Positions 25,950 to 33,761 of a stretch of 52,848 nt of DNA are shown piece by piece (the first letter of the stretch is position 1; the number at the start of each line of letters is the position of its first letter). A model generated the notes under the pieces. It was not told where the DNA came from, did no database searches, and was given only the letters and a program-made list of their open reading frames with translations. The DNA comes from Hyphomicrobiales bacterium (lineage in GTDB: Bacteria; Pseudomonadota; Alphaproteobacteria; Rhizobiales; Beijerinckiaceae): NCBI GenBank assembly GCA_004144595.1, contig SEEM01000022.1, positions 1 through 52,848 of the forward strand, in the 5' to 3' direction. Both the position numbers and the translations under genes were made by a program.

Positions 25950-27404
25950 TCAGCGGCTGCGAATCGTGGCGAAGGCCTCGAGCGCCCGCTGGCGCCCGAA
26001 GGCGAGATCGACGAGCGGGGCAGGGTAATTCTCGCCGATTTGCACGCCAGCGTCGCGGAGCGTCTTCTCCGAGGCTTTCCAGGGCTGGTGGATATCCCGA
26101 TCGGAAAGAGCCGCGAGCTCCGGCACCCACTGGCGGACGTAAGTCCCCCGCGGGTCATGGGTTTCGCCCTGCGTGACCGGGTTGAAGATTCGGAAATAGG
26201 GCGAGGCATCGGCGCCGGAGCCCGCGACCCATTGCCAGCTCGCGGCGTTGTTGGCGGTGTCGGCGTCGACCAGCGTGTCCCAGAACCAGGCTTCGCCTGC
26301 CCGCCAGTCCTGCAGCAGGTGCTTGATCAGGAACGAGGCGACGACCATCCGCACGCGGTTATGCATCCCGCCGGTCGTCCAGAGCTCGCGCATGCCGGCG
26401 TCGACGAGCGGTATCCCGGTCTGCCCGCGCTGCCAGCGGCCCAGTGCAGCCTCGTCAGGCTGCCAGGGGAAGGCGTCGAATCGGGAATCGTAATTGCGGC
26501 TCGCAAGCTCCGGATTGTGGAAGAGCAGGTGATGGGAGAACTCGCGCCAGCCGATCTCGGACAGGAATTTCTCGGCGTCGCGCTCCGATCCCGCGGCCTC
26601 GCCGGTCGCGCGGGCATGATGCAGCGCATGCCAGATCTGGCGCGGGCCGATCTCGCCGAAATGCAGATGCGGCGAGAGGCGCGATGTCCCGGCCCGGTCC
26701 GGCCGGTCGCGGTCCTCGGCGTAGCCGGAAAGCCCGCTGCCGATGAAATCATCGAGGCGCGCGGCAGCGCCCGCTTCTCCCGGTGTCCATGCAGCCCGCA
26801 GACCGCCCGCCCAGTCCGGCTTCCGGGGTTCGAGCCCGAGATCATCCAGCGAAACCGTCAGCGCCTCGATCGAAGCGGGCAGGGGGAGCGCTGGCACACG
26901 CGGGGGAGCGGCAATCGGGGCAGACGGCTCGCCCTTCTGGCGGGCCGCACGCCAATAGGGCGTGAACACCTTCATCGGCTGCCCGGTCGTCGTAGTCACC
27001 TCCCAGGGCTCGTTGAGCAGTTCGCCGTTGAAGCTGCGGACATCGATGCCGTTTCCGGAGAGGTCTTCCTTGAGCTTGCGGTCGAGCGCGATCTCCGCGG
27101 CCTCGTAGCGCCGGTTCCAGGTCACGAGCGTGATGTCCGCCTCCGCTCCGACGCGCGGCAGCAGCACGGCCGGGTCGCCCTCCATCAGAACCAGCCGCCC
27201 GCCCTTCGCCGCGAGCGCTTCGCCGAGCGCGGCGAGCGAACGCGACAGCCACCAGCGCGAGGCGCCTCCGATCGCACGACGATCGGGCCCGGTATCGAGA
27301 ATGTAGAGACAAAAGACCGGCCCGGCTTCGGCCGCGGCCGCGAGCGCCGGATTATCGGCAAGCCGCAGATCGTTGCGGAACCAGTGCAGGGCGCGTGCTG
27401 TCAT
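25950..27404 (-). CDS. phrB: Deoxyribodipyrimidine photolyase
   Basis: A 484-residue class I CPD photolyase that splits cyclobutane pyrimidine dimers with blue light. The N-terminal antenna domain opens ALHWFRNDLRLADNPAL. The C-terminal FAD domain has FGEIGPRQIWHAL, GWREFSHHLLFHNP, TGIPLVDAGMRELWTTGGMHNRVRMVVASFL and WQWVAGSGADASPYFRIFNPV, with the tryptophans of the electron-transfer chain. The ATG at 27404 follows GGGGGA. Confidence 0.95.
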   Translation of the reverse strand: MTARALHWFRNDLRLADNPALAAAAEAGPVFCLYILDTGPDRRAIGGASRWWLSRSLAALGEALAAKGGRLVLMEGDPAVLLPRVGAEADITLVTWNRRYEAAEIALDRKLKEDLSGNGIDVRSFNGELLNEPWEVTTTTGQPMKVFTPYWRAARQKGEPSAPIAAPPRVPALPLPASIEALTVSLDDLGLEPRKPDWAGGLRAAWTPGEAGAAARLDDFIGSGLSGYAEDRDRPDRAGTSRLSPHLHFGEIGPRQIWHALHHARATGEAAGSERDAEKFLSEIGWREFSHHLLFHNPELASRNYDSRFDAFPWQPDEAALGRWQRGQTGIPLVDAGMRELWTTGGMHNRVRMVVASFLIKHLLQDWRAGEAWFWDTLVDADTANNAASWQWVAGSGADASPYFRIFNPVTQGETHDPRGTYVRQWVPELAALSDRDIHQPWKASEKTLRDAGVQIGENYPAPLVDLAFGRQRALEAFATIRSR

Positions 27405-27555
27405 CGTCTTCCCCCGGCCGCGACCCGGACGGATCGCAATCCCCGGTCAACGCGGCCGGGCCGGATCGGTCTCGGACGGAAGCAGAGATTTTTTGAAAGG
27501 CGCAGCCAGGCACGCTCCGCCAGGAGAAGGCCTTGCCGAATCCGTGTTCGCCAGC

Positions 27556-27651
27556 TCAAACCTCTAGAGGCAGGTGCAGGAAATCGGCGATCAGCCAGGA
27601 CAGACCTGCCGTCCCGGCCATGAGGACCGCTATCAGAATGGCTTCGACCAT
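27556..27651 (-). CDS. Possible 31-residue single-helix membrane protein
   Basis: A short frame with GGAG seven bases upstream encodes MVEAILIAVLMAGTAGLSWL, then IADFLHLPLEV: one hydrophobic helix of about 20 residues and a short amphipathic tail. Such peptides often bind larger membrane complexes. No family recognised. The good ribosome-binding site and clean helix are the only support. Confidence 0.38.
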   Translation of the reverse strand: MVEAILIAVLMAGTAGLSWLIADFLHLPLEV

Positions 27652-27772
27652 GACGCTACTCCGCCCCGAACAGGCACGGCGCCACTAACTCAAATTTTAA
27701 CGATCTGTAAACGAAGTTCTTAAGGCGAATCACAGCCTTGAACGATGGTTCCAGATGGACGGCTGTTGAAAG

Positions 27773-28075
27773 ATGAATGCTTTGGAGGAAGCCGGGCTCG
27801 ATCTTGAGCTCGGAGAGATGGGCCGACGGCTGGACACCTTGTTCGCATCGCGCCGCCCGCGAAGCCGGCATGACCGGAATCCGGCGGGATTCGAAGTCTC
27901 GGCTGTCGAGGCCGGCACCGGCCGTTTGCGCGTGATGCTTGACGCCGACCTGCCGGAAGCGGTCGGCCGGACGATTCTCTCCCTGGCGATCAGGCACGGT
28001 TCGGCTCTCCCGCGAGGCGAGGGCGCGCGAAAAGCTCCGCCGGCTTCAGCCAAGGATGGCGCTCGAAAAGGCTGA
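27773..28075 (+). CDS. Small hypothetical protein, 100 residues
   Basis: The frame starts MNALEEAGLDLELGEMGRRLDTLF and has codon use like the neighbouring genes; the middle (FEVSAVEAGTGRLRVMLDADLPEAVGRTILSLAIRHG) could fold as a small alpha/beta unit and the tail is basic and proline-rich. No strong ribosome-binding site, no recognised domain. It could be a real unknown gene or chance. Confidence 0.38.
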   Translation: MNALEEAGLDLELGEMGRRLDTLFASRRPRSRHDRNPAGFEVSAVEAGTGRLRVMLDADLPEAVGRTILSLAIRHGSALPRGEGARKAPPASAKDGARKG

Positions 28076-28152
28076 AATCTTCACGAAAAGCGGCGCTGGC
28101 GACGTTCATTGCGTGAAAGGCGGAACCCGGAGGCAGCTCGGGCGTCCCCTTC

Positions 28153-28299
28153 ATGATGACAAATTCCAATAAGCCGCCTCTGGACTTCTGGCTTTGGCTC
28201 GCTGTCATCGGCCTGACGGTCATCGTCGCCGTCTCGTCGCTGACATTCCCCGAGCGGGTCGTGCCGGATTCGTTTCAGCCCCGCGCCGCGACGCACTGA
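28153..28299 (+). CDS. Possible 48-residue single-helix membrane protein
   Basis: Encodes MMTNSNKPPLDFWLWLAVIG followed by LTVIVAVSSL and a polar tail. One strong transmembrane helix spans about residues 12-31. No Shine-Dalgarno is visible, but GGAAC (28122-28126), 16 bases, CGTC (28143-28146) is a near-match to the EcfG promoter and would start transcription at or next to the ATG, giving a leaderless message. Function unknown. Confidence 0.42.
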   Translation: MMTNSNKPPLDFWLWLAVIGLTVIVAVSSLTFPERVVPDSFQPRAATH

Positions 28300-28340
28300 G
28301 GGACCGGGACGCGAGATCGGCCTGAAACAGACAGGCCTGT

Positions 28341-28437
28341 AAAGAAGAAGCCCCACCGGCAGCGCCGATGGGGATCATCTGGGCTTTGAGCCCTCGCCCG
28401 ATCGGCCGCGGCCTCCGGGCACCACTTGAAAATCCGC
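28341..28437 (-). ncRNA. Candidate general-stress noncoding RNA B
   Basis: A minus-strand transcript of about 95 nt is predicted from a near-consensus EcfG promoter (28444-28468) to a hairpin at 28351-28373 followed by a pyrimidine-rich CUUCUUCUUU tail (complement of 28341-28350). A short GGGC...GCCC hairpin (28381-28393) precedes the terminator stem. This 3' module is homologous to the one ending the RNA at 31.4 kb, with paired base changes that keep the stems. It contains no plausible reading frame. Confidence 0.52.
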
Positions 28438-28443
28438 AGGGAA

Positions 28444-28468
28444 AACAGCGCGCCGGGCGATTGGTTCC
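28444..28468 (-). promoter_or_regulatory. Near-consensus EcfG promoter of RNA B
   Basis: On the minus strand GGAAC (28464-28468), 16 bases, TGTT (28444-28447). One mismatch to the consensus GGAAC-N16/17-CGTT. Confidence 0.45.
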
Positions 28469-28822
28469 GCGGAAGCAGAAGAGCCCCGGCTCCTCCTGCA
28501 GGCTGCCGTCGCTCCCCCGTCACGCGCAGCGCTATTCGGGCGACCGGACCACATTGTCCCGTCCGCGGCCGAGATGTTGGAATGCTGCTCTCAAGCCGCC
28601 GAGGTCCATGTCAGCATTGCCTGTTGTGCCGCAGAATCAGGCGGCTATAACACGTCCTATCAACCTCGGACCCGGTGAAACCCCGGGTGGCTCTTCCGGC
28701 CGCCGATCCGCCGGACAACGCAATGTCGGATAATCGCTCGTCTCGGCCAGGGCCGGGCCATCCGTCTTGCGCGCCCCTCAGCCTGTACGCAGCAGCGGGG
28801 CCTCGAAGGCTTCATCCTCCAC

Positions 28823-30298
28823 ATGACGATCTCTCATCTTCGTAACGAATGGGCTCCGAACGTTACGCGTGAACTCCTGGCCGGCACTGTTGTCGCGCTG
28901 GCCCTCATCCCCGAAGCGATCGCCTTCTCGATCATCGCCGGGGTCGACCCTAAGGTCGGGCTCTACGCTTCGTTCTGCATCGCCGTCATCACCGCCATCG
29001 CAGGTGGGCGCCCGGCCATGATCTCGGCTGCGACCGGCGCGATGGCTCTCGTGATGACCACGCTGGTGAAGGAGCACGGCCTCGACTACCTGCTGGCGGC
29101 CACGCTCCTGACCGGGCTTTTACAGATCCTCGCCAGCGTCCTGAAGCTGGGCAACCTCATGCGCTTCGTCTCGCGCTCGGTCGTGACCGGCTTCGTCAAT
29201 GCGCTCGCGATCTTGATCTTCATGGCGCAGATGCCCGAGTTGCTCGGGCGCGGGCCCGTCGTCTACGCCATGACGGCCGCCGGCCTGGCGATCATCTACC
29301 TGCTGCCGCGTCTGACCAAGGCTGTGCCGTCGCCACTCGTCACCATCGTGCTGATGACCGCGATCTCGATGTATTTCGGCCTTGGCATCCGCACGGTCGG
29401 CGACATGGGCGCACTGCCGAGCGAACTGCCCTTCTTCGCGCTTCCCCAGGTGCCGCTGACCTTCGAGACGCTGAAGATCATCACGCCCTACGCGCTGACG
29501 CTCGCCATGGTTGGCCTGCTCGAAAGCCTGATGACGGCGGCGATCGTCGACGAGATGACCGACACGACCTCCGACAAGAACCGCGAATGCGCCGGCCAAG
29601 GCCTCGCCAATATCGTCGCCGGCAGTTTCGGCGGCATGGCAGGCTGTGCGATGATCGGGCAATCGGTGATCAACGTATCGTCTGGCGGCCGCGGCCGCCT
29701 CTCGACCTTCTGGGCCGGCAGCTTCCTGCTGTTCCTGATCGTGGTGCTCGGGCCTTACGTCGCCCAGATCCCGATGGCGGCGCTCGTTGCCGTGATGGTC
29801 ATGGTCTCGATCAACACCTTCCAGTGGCGCTCGCTGAAGACGCTGCTGATCCATCCGAAGAGCTCCAGCATCGTCATGCTGGGCACGGTTGCAGTCGTCG
29901 TCGCGACGCATGATCTCGCCAAGGGCGTGCTCTTCGGCGTGGTGCTGAGCGGGCTGTTCTTCGCTCACAAGGTCACGCGCTTCTTTGCCGTCACCTCCGA
30001 GCGTGCCGGCGAGAAGCGAATCTATCGCGTCGGCGGGCAGATCTTTTTCGCCACGGCCGAAGCCTTCCACGCCGCCTTCGACTTCCGCGAGGAGGAGGTG
30101 AGGCAGGTCGTCATCGATCTCGCTGCCGCGCATTTCTGGGACATCACGGCCATCAACGCGCTCGACCGAGTCGTGCTGAAATTCCGCCACCACGATATCG
30201 CCGTGGAGATCATCGGCATGAATCAGGCGACCGCCACGATGGTCGAGCGCCTCGCGGTGCACGACAAGAGCGCCGGAACGTTCGCGGCCGGACATTGA
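28823..30298 (+). CDS. SulP/SLC26-family anion transporter with STAS domain
   Basis: A 491-residue inner-membrane transporter. The membrane part (about residues 10-390) opens with the SulP motif [33 protein letters not shown] and contains [53 protein letters not shown]-terminal STAS domain (about 400-480) has [22 protein letters not shown], with the acidic/threonine loop typical of SulP and anti-anti-sigma domains. Substrate could be sulfate, bicarbonate or a dicarboxylate; there is no Na+ or carbonic-anhydrase neighbour to decide. No good ribosome-binding site is seen. Confidence 0.88.
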   Translation: MTISHLRNEWAPNVTRELLAGTVVALALIPEAIAFSIIAGVDPKVGLYASFCIAVITAIAGGRPAMISAATGAMALVMTTLVKEHGLDYLLAATLLTGLLQILASVLKLGNLMRFVSRSVVTGFVNALAILIFMAQMPELLGRGPVVYAMTAAGLAIIYLLPRLTKAVPSPLVTIVLMTAISMYFGLGIRTVGDMGALPSELPFFALPQVPLTFETLKIITPYALTLAMVGLLESLMTAAIVDEMTDTTSDKNRECAGQGLANIVAGSFGGMAGCAMIGQSVINVSSGGRGRLSTFWAGSFLLFLIVVLGPYVAQIPMAALVAVMVMVSINTFQWRSLKTLLIHPKSSSIVMLGTVAVVVATHDLAKGVLFGVVLSGLFFAHKVTRFFAVTSERAGEKRIYRVGGQIFFATAEAFHAAFDFREEEVRQVVIDLAAAHFWDITAINALDRVVLKFRHHDIAVEIIGMNQATATMVERLAVHDKSAGTFAAGH

Positions 30299-30573
30299 TC
30301 CGACATTTATGCGCAAGCTGGGACGAGCGAGGGCCGTGCTGATCGGTCATCGGATCGGCGAAGGCATCGCGCTCAAGGCGTCTCGCGGCGCGCCGGTTCC
30401 TCACGGGTATGGAAACCCAGCCGGCCCTGAGAATCCGACGCGCACCCATCAAACGCGACTCCACAATGCAACGCTTTGCCAACGAATCGCAGGGCAAAAC
30501 GGTTGCGGAGCATGCCGATCGACCAGCGGCTACGTCTTCGACGATGCCATCGCGATTCCGGGCTCAAAGGCCA

Positions 30574-30747
30574 ATGAAGCAGCTTCTAGCGACACCAGAA
30601 ATCGCGCTGATCAATGCCCTGAATGCCGCCTGCGCTGCCGCCCGCGAACGCTGGAAAGCCGACCCGTCGGAAGAGAATTTGCGGAACTATCGCAAGACAC
30701 TCGCGCGCCTGACGGACTTCATGAAACGCACGAAGCGTATCGGCTGA
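30574..30747 (+). CDS. Small hypothetical protein, 57 residues
   Basis: Starts MKQLLATPEIALINALNAAC and continues as an alpha-helical, charged sequence ending LTDFMKRTKRIG. AAAGG lies four bases before the ATG. The frame extends upstream to 30409, but that part is low-quality and not needed. No domain recognised; codon use is normal for the window. Confidence 0.5.
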   Translation: MKQLLATPEIALINALNAACAAARERWKADPSEENLRNYRKTLARLTDFMKRTKRIG

Positions 30748-30843
30748 AACGAAAGCGGTTCGATCGCAGTGCGGATCGACGCAGGCCCGCTGGTCCCCCA
30801 ACCGTAGGCCAGACCGCTGTCCTATTCGGACGCCCGACCTCGA

Positions 30844-30868
30844 GGAACCGCCTGACCACCGCGCCGTT
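30844..30868 (+). promoter_or_regulatory. EcfG (general stress) promoter, exact match
   Basis: GGAAC (30844-30848), 16 bases, CGTT (30865-30868) is an exact match to the consensus of the alphaproteobacterial general-stress sigma factor EcfG. Transcription would start about 27 bases before the ATG at 30903. Confidence 0.78.
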
Positions 30869-30902
30869 GAATCGGCATCAACGGGTTGCGTGAGGTGTCG
30901 AC

Positions 30903-31142
30903 ATGGCAGTCCTTCAGATTTCCGGCGAAACGCCGCGCCGCAAGTACGCGGCGAAGCGCGAGCTCTACCGAGAGACGTGCCAGGACGAGGAAGGCAATCG
31001 CCATATCGTCATCGTCTGGCAGAACAAGCCGGGCCTTTCGACCGTATCCTATTCGCTGGATGACGGAACACCGGTCCACTACGAGGACGACTGCCATTTC
31101 GCGACGCCGTCGGGGCAGATGCTGACGCGGTGCGAGGATTAG
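30903..31142 (+). CDS. Small stress-controlled hypothetical protein, 79 residues
   Basis: Encodes a soluble, mostly beta protein: IVIVWQNKPGLSTVSYSLDD, and a cysteine-bearing end (DDCHFATPSGQMLTRC, with cysteines also at about residue 26). GAGGTG lies five bases before the ATG and an exact EcfG promoter is at 30844-30868. No family recognised. Its placement predicts induction in stationary phase, osmotic or oxidative stress. Confidence 0.72.
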   Translation: MAVLQISGETPRRKYAAKRELYRETCQDEEGNRHIVIVWQNKPGLSTVSYSLDDGTPVHYEDDCHFATPSGQMLTRCED

Positions 31143-31145
31143 GCC

Positions 31146-31358
31146 TCAGGGTTGCCAGTACCGCTCCAATGATCGCTCGACCAGTTCCTGCTCGTCATGG
31201 GTTGTCGCCACCAGCGACGCGATGATGAACGTCAGTCGCGCGTGTTCGCGCTCTCGATCTGGCTCATCGAGCACAGGCCTCACGAGTTTCCAGGCCGTTT
31301 CGAAAGCTCGCTGGGCCCGGGCAAGGTCTGCAGGGTGTTTGAATGAATGGAGAGGCAT
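31146..31358 (-). CDS. Small helical protein, paralogue of the 31760-31981 gene
   Basis: A 70-residue, charged, probably all-helical protein: MPLHSFKHPADLARAQRAFE, then a segment rich in Glu/Arg and an aliphatic helix. It aligns end to end without gaps with the protein at 31760-31981 (shared DLARA, W at about residue 23, EPD, R and the Glu-rich end). The promoter candidate is GGAAC (31414-31418), 16 bases, TGTT (31394-31397), one mismatch from the EcfG consensus. The tail of the convergent 79-residue gene is three bases away. Confidence 0.6.
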   Translation of the reverse strand: MPLHSFKHPADLARAQRAFETAWKLVRPVLDEPDREREHARLTFIIASLVATTHDEQELVERSLERYWQP

Positions 31359-31393
31359 GGCGGTCTCAGAGCAGCACGGCGTTTGATGTGACG

Positions 31394-31418
31394 AACACGC
31401 GAGGCGATGGACAGTTCC
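31394..31418 (-). promoter_or_regulatory. Near-consensus EcfG promoter of the 70-residue protein gene
   Basis: On the minus strand GGAAC (31414-31418), 16 bases, TGTT (31394-31397). It lies just past the terminator of RNA A and would give a leader of about 28 bases. Confidence 0.45.
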
Positions 31419-31423
31419 TGCAC

Positions 31424-31666
31424 CAAAACAAACCCCGCCGGGATCGCCGACGGGGTTTGTGGGCCTTCAGCCCGTTGCTCCGCCACGAGGGCGAGCACTA
31501 CCGAATTTCTCTGCTCTACCAAGCCGATCGTTCCATCCGCGGCTCGCTTCCGATCGAAAGGTGGAAGCGAGCCGGCCGGCTTGGGAAGGCGTGCCGGCTC
31601 GCTCCTGGTGGTCATCTTGGCAGAGGCTCCACCGCTATCGTCGAAGGGATGCAACGACGATAGCGG
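31424..31666 (-). ncRNA. Candidate general-stress noncoding RNA A
   Basis: A minus-strand transcript of about 240 nt is bracketed by an exact EcfG promoter (31673-31697) and an intrinsic terminator (stem 31428-31460, then UUUGUUUU). From its predicted first base it forms a perfect 12-bp hairpin (CCGCTATCGTCG, 31632-31643, with 31655-31666), then a perfect 10-bp hairpin (GCGAGCCGGC, 31567-31576, with 31593-31602), an open region, a short GGGC/GCCC hairpin and the terminator. A minus-strand frame (31280-31654) runs straight through the terminator and has no ribosome-binding site, so I treat the transcript as noncoding. Confidence 0.6.
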
Positions 31667-31672
31667 CTCATG

Positions 31673-31697
31673 AACGGGCTGATGCAGCGGTGGTTCC
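31673..31697 (-). promoter_or_regulatory. EcfG (general stress) promoter, exact match, in front of RNA A
   Basis: On the minus strand GGAAC (31693-31697), 16 bases, CGTT (31673-31676): an exact consensus match. The predicted start, about seven bases on, coincides with the first base of the 12-bp hairpin at 31666. Confidence 0.72.
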
Positions 31698-31759
31698 GAG
31701 GGGTCCCGAAATTTGTGACGAACCTGGCTCCCTGATCCTCACCGGCCTGTTCGGCGCCG

Positions 31760-31981
31760 TTAAGCTGCCAGACCCTGGCCCAGTTGAAACAGGACGTTTT
31801 GTGTGAGGTCGTCTTCATCGAGCGCCAGGGGCGCGCATGCGGCGACCATATAGGCGATGCGCTCTCGCTCCTTCGCTTGGTCAGGCTCGGGGATGGTGTC
31901 CTTCACCTCGTTCCAGACTCTTTCCATCGATGCATAGGCGCGAGCCAGATCCATTGGATCATTCAGCGACGAGAATGGCAT
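31760..31981 (-). CDS. Small helical protein, paralogue of the 31146-31358 gene
   Basis: A 73-residue acidic helical protein starting MPFSSLNDPMDLARAYASME. AAGGAG is placed well before ATG 31981; the frame opens further upstream (32041), but that extension contains this ribosome-binding site. Aligned without gaps to the 31146-31358 protein it shares DLARA, W, EPD and an acidic final helix. A sigma-70-like TTGAAG...TAGATG pair lies upstream instead of an EcfG motif, so the two copies may be regulated differently. Confidence 0.6.
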   Translation of the reverse strand: MPFSSLNDPMDLARAYASMERVWNEVKDTIPEPDQAKERERIAYMVAACAPLALDEDDLTQNVLFQLGQGLAA

Positions 31982-32165
31982 TGCTCCTTCCTCCAAGGCG
32001 TTCGGTGGAAAATCATCTAGGAGCGGATTCGACGGCTTCAAGGGTCCGAAATTTCGCCCCCGCGCGGTCTTGAAAACCGCGACGCGACGCGCCTAAATCA
32101 GGCGTGCCGATGCCGCCGACAGCGGCCCGGTAACCGGACCCATGTGCTTTCAGGAGGATATGGCA

Positions 32166-32468
32166 ATGGCGAGACTGCCTTCCGATGAATTTGAACGCCC
32201 CGTCGTCATTTTGACGGGCCTTGGCATTCCGACTGCGGTTTCGACCGCGATGGAGGCCTACATGTTCCTTTCCGACTGGCCTCGTAGCAGCAGGGATGCG
32301 GTCCACGCGCTCGCATGCAAAGCATGCCTTGCCGCAGTGCGCGGAGATATCGAGCCGGAAACGGCACGCGGCCTTTTCGCCTCCTGGGCAGAAAGGAACG
32401 ATATCATGGCGCTCGATGCGGCCTCATTCGCAATGGCGCGGCGGGCAGGGCCTCACGGCACCGCATGA
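32166..32468 (+). CDS. DUF982-domain protein
   Basis: A 100-residue protein with the DUF982 pattern: FERPVVILTGLGIPTAVSTAMEAYMFLSDWP, then a helix with ACKACLAAVRGDIEPETARGLFASWAE. DUF982 proteins are short, of unknown function and multi-copy in rhizobial genomes. I chose ATG 32166: AGGAGG at 32152-32157 is eight bases from it, while ATG 32160 is too close. Confidence 0.78.
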   Translation: MARLPSDEFERPVVILTGLGIPTAVSTAMEAYMFLSDWPRSSRDAVHALACKACLAAVRGDIEPETARGLFASWAERNDIMALDAASFAMARRAGPHGTA

Positions 32469-32472
32469 AACG

Positions 32473-32505
32473 AAAAAGGCCCTGCCAGCACGAGCTGGCG
32501 GGGCC
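32473..32505 (-). terminator. Intrinsic terminator for minus-strand transcription
   Basis: A 12-bp stem (GGCCCTGCCAGC, 32478-32489, with GCTGGCGGGGCC, 32494-32505, one G-T pair) and a four-base loop, followed on the minus strand by five U (32473-32477). It ends the transcript of the 58-residue secreted protein and insulates it from DUF982. Confidence 0.8.
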
Positions 32506-32536
32506 GAGTATCGTTCCGAGGTGTGGGGAAGTGCGA

Positions 32537-32562
32537 AACGCGACTGGTAGGAAGACGGTTCC
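32537..32562 (-). promoter_or_regulatory. EcfG-like promoter with 17-base spacer
   Basis: On the minus strand GGAAC (32558-32562), 17 bases, CGTT (32537-32540). It would start a transcript of about 58 nt that ends at the terminator 32473-32505. It lies just after the stop of the 58-residue protein gene, so it could drive a tiny RNA or be fortuitous. Confidence 0.4.
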
Positions 32563-32570
32563 CTTCGCGG

Positions 32571-32747
32571 TCAGTTGCAGACGGTCGCGCTACCCACTTT
32601 CCGGCAGTGCTTGTTGTTCTTGTAGTAGTCGGCGACCTGAACATGCTGCTTGACGGCCGCGGCGCGGCTTTCAGAGCGCGAAACCGCAGCCAGAACGACG
32701 GAAGGCGCGCATACGGACAGGCAGATGGCGGCGATGACAAGGCGCAT
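32571..32747 (-). CDS. Small secreted protein, 58 residues
   Basis: Encodes a signal peptide (MRLVIAAICLSVCAPSVVLA) and a mature part of about 38 residues with AVKQHVQVADYYKNNKHCRK and a final VGSATVCN. The two mature cysteines could form a disulfide. GGAGGAGA precedes the ATG. No family recognised. An intrinsic terminator follows at 32473-32505. Confidence 0.65.
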   Translation of the reverse strand: MRLVIAAICLSVCAPSVVLAAVSRSESRAAAVKQHVQVADYYKNNKHCRKVGSATVCN

Positions 32748-33253
32748 GAAGTATCTCCTCCGGTTTCCCGCTTGAAGCGCAGCGTTACTATTTAAATGAC
32801 GCTGGGGAAATTGGAAATGGCGACCCGCGCATGAGGGCAGGTGTCGGCTCGAGATCAGGCCGCCAACGACGCAGAGCGCGCCACTCGGAACTCCCGCCAG
32901 AGCATCCATAGCCCGTGCGGCATGCGGTATTTGCTTTGCCTGCGGATAGTCTCGGGCGGGGCACGCGGTCGGAGCCCTTCCGGAATCATCACGCCAGAGG
33001 TCGTTGCGGCCGGGGCTGAGAGAGTTCGCTCGCGAATTCCGCCGCACCTGCCAAGAACATCTGGGAATCACCGAAGCAGGCGGAAACCTGCACCACGGAG
33101 GCAAGCCGCTGCTTGGCTGGCTCAGCCGCTGCGAGAATCAAGCTCAGCAAGGGCGAAGCCGCAAACGCGATTGTCCCGCCGCAAAAGGCGGCGGACACAA
33201 GCCGGGACAAATCGGGGAAAAAGCGCAAGGAAACCAGCGCTTCAAAGTTCTGT
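32748..33253. other. 506-base gap without a supported gene
   Basis: Next to the 58-residue protein gene an AT-rich patch with an imperfect inverted repeat (CAGCGT at 32780-32785, ACGCTG at 32799-32804) probably contains its promoter. From about 32830 to the tRNA-Cys end I see no credible frame: the long frames here read through the tRNA. Confidence 0.5.
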
Positions 33254-33327
33254 TGGAGGCCTCGCCCGGAATCGAACCGGGGTGCAAGGATTTGCAGTCC
33301 TCTGCGTAACCACTCCGCCACGAGGCC
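33254..33327 (-). tRNA. tRNA-Cys (GCA)
   Basis: A full 74-nt cloverleaf on the minus strand: acceptor GGCCTCG/CGAGGCC, anticodon GCA within CTGCAAA, TTCGATTC T-loop, discriminator U and encoded CCA. Confidence 0.95.
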
Positions 33328-33496
33328 TTCCTGCCAAACCGGCCTTGGCCGCTTCAGCGAGAGCGCAATAACCACAAGCCGCGCCGCGCCGCAACCCGGC
33401 ATCGCATCTTCCACAACGACGAGGACAAATCTGCTTGGCTGGCTCGCAAGGGGCTTGCGCTATCCGGATCGCGCCGCTAAGACCCCGCCACGTTGT

Positions 33497-33571
33497 TCCC
33501 GGATAGCTCAGCGGTAGAGCAATCGACTGTTAATCGATTGGTCGCAGGTTCGAATCCTGCTCCGGGAGCCA
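33497..33571 (+). tRNA. tRNA-Asn (GTT)
   Basis: A full 75-nt cloverleaf: acceptor TCCCGGA/TCCGGGA, D-arm AGCTCAGCGGTAGAGC, anticodon GTT within CTGTTAA, T-loop TTCGAATC, discriminator G and encoded CCA. Confidence 0.97.
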
Positions 33572-33761
33572 ACACTTCCCTTACATTTTAGGCACTGTTA
33601 ACCATAAGCGACGTATCGCTTTGGTCAGGCGGCGCTTGCGTTTTGCGCGGGCGTCGAACAGAAAGCTGCCGAAGAACGGCGCGATCGCTGCACCGGTTTC
33701 GAGGCAGCCTCGTGGCACCCGATCCCTTGCAGCGCCAGCGCCGTGGACGGAGAGTTCGATC

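Larger units (their letters stand above)
28300..28822. other. 523-base gap: candidate ncRNA in its left half, little else
   Basis: The left part holds the minus-strand RNA candidate (28341-28437) and its promoter (28444-28468). From about 28470 to the SulP start I see no convincing frame, tRNA or repeat, only GC-rich sequence that must contain the sulP promoter. No clear -35/-10 pair was found. Confidence 0.5.

Noticed and set aside
25067..26209. A 380-residue minus-strand frame
   Set aside because: Antisense to the SDR gene, which has all catalytic motifs; it also overlaps the end of phrB.
31280..31654. A 124-residue minus-strand frame inside RNA A
   Set aside because: It begins in the loop of the first hairpin without a ribosome-binding site and reads through the intrinsic terminator into the next gene.
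33004..33414. Frames on both strands around 33.0-33.4 kb
   Set aside because: They translate the tRNA-Cys gene (SPGIEPGCKDLQ-type sequence is a well-known false product) and have no independent support.
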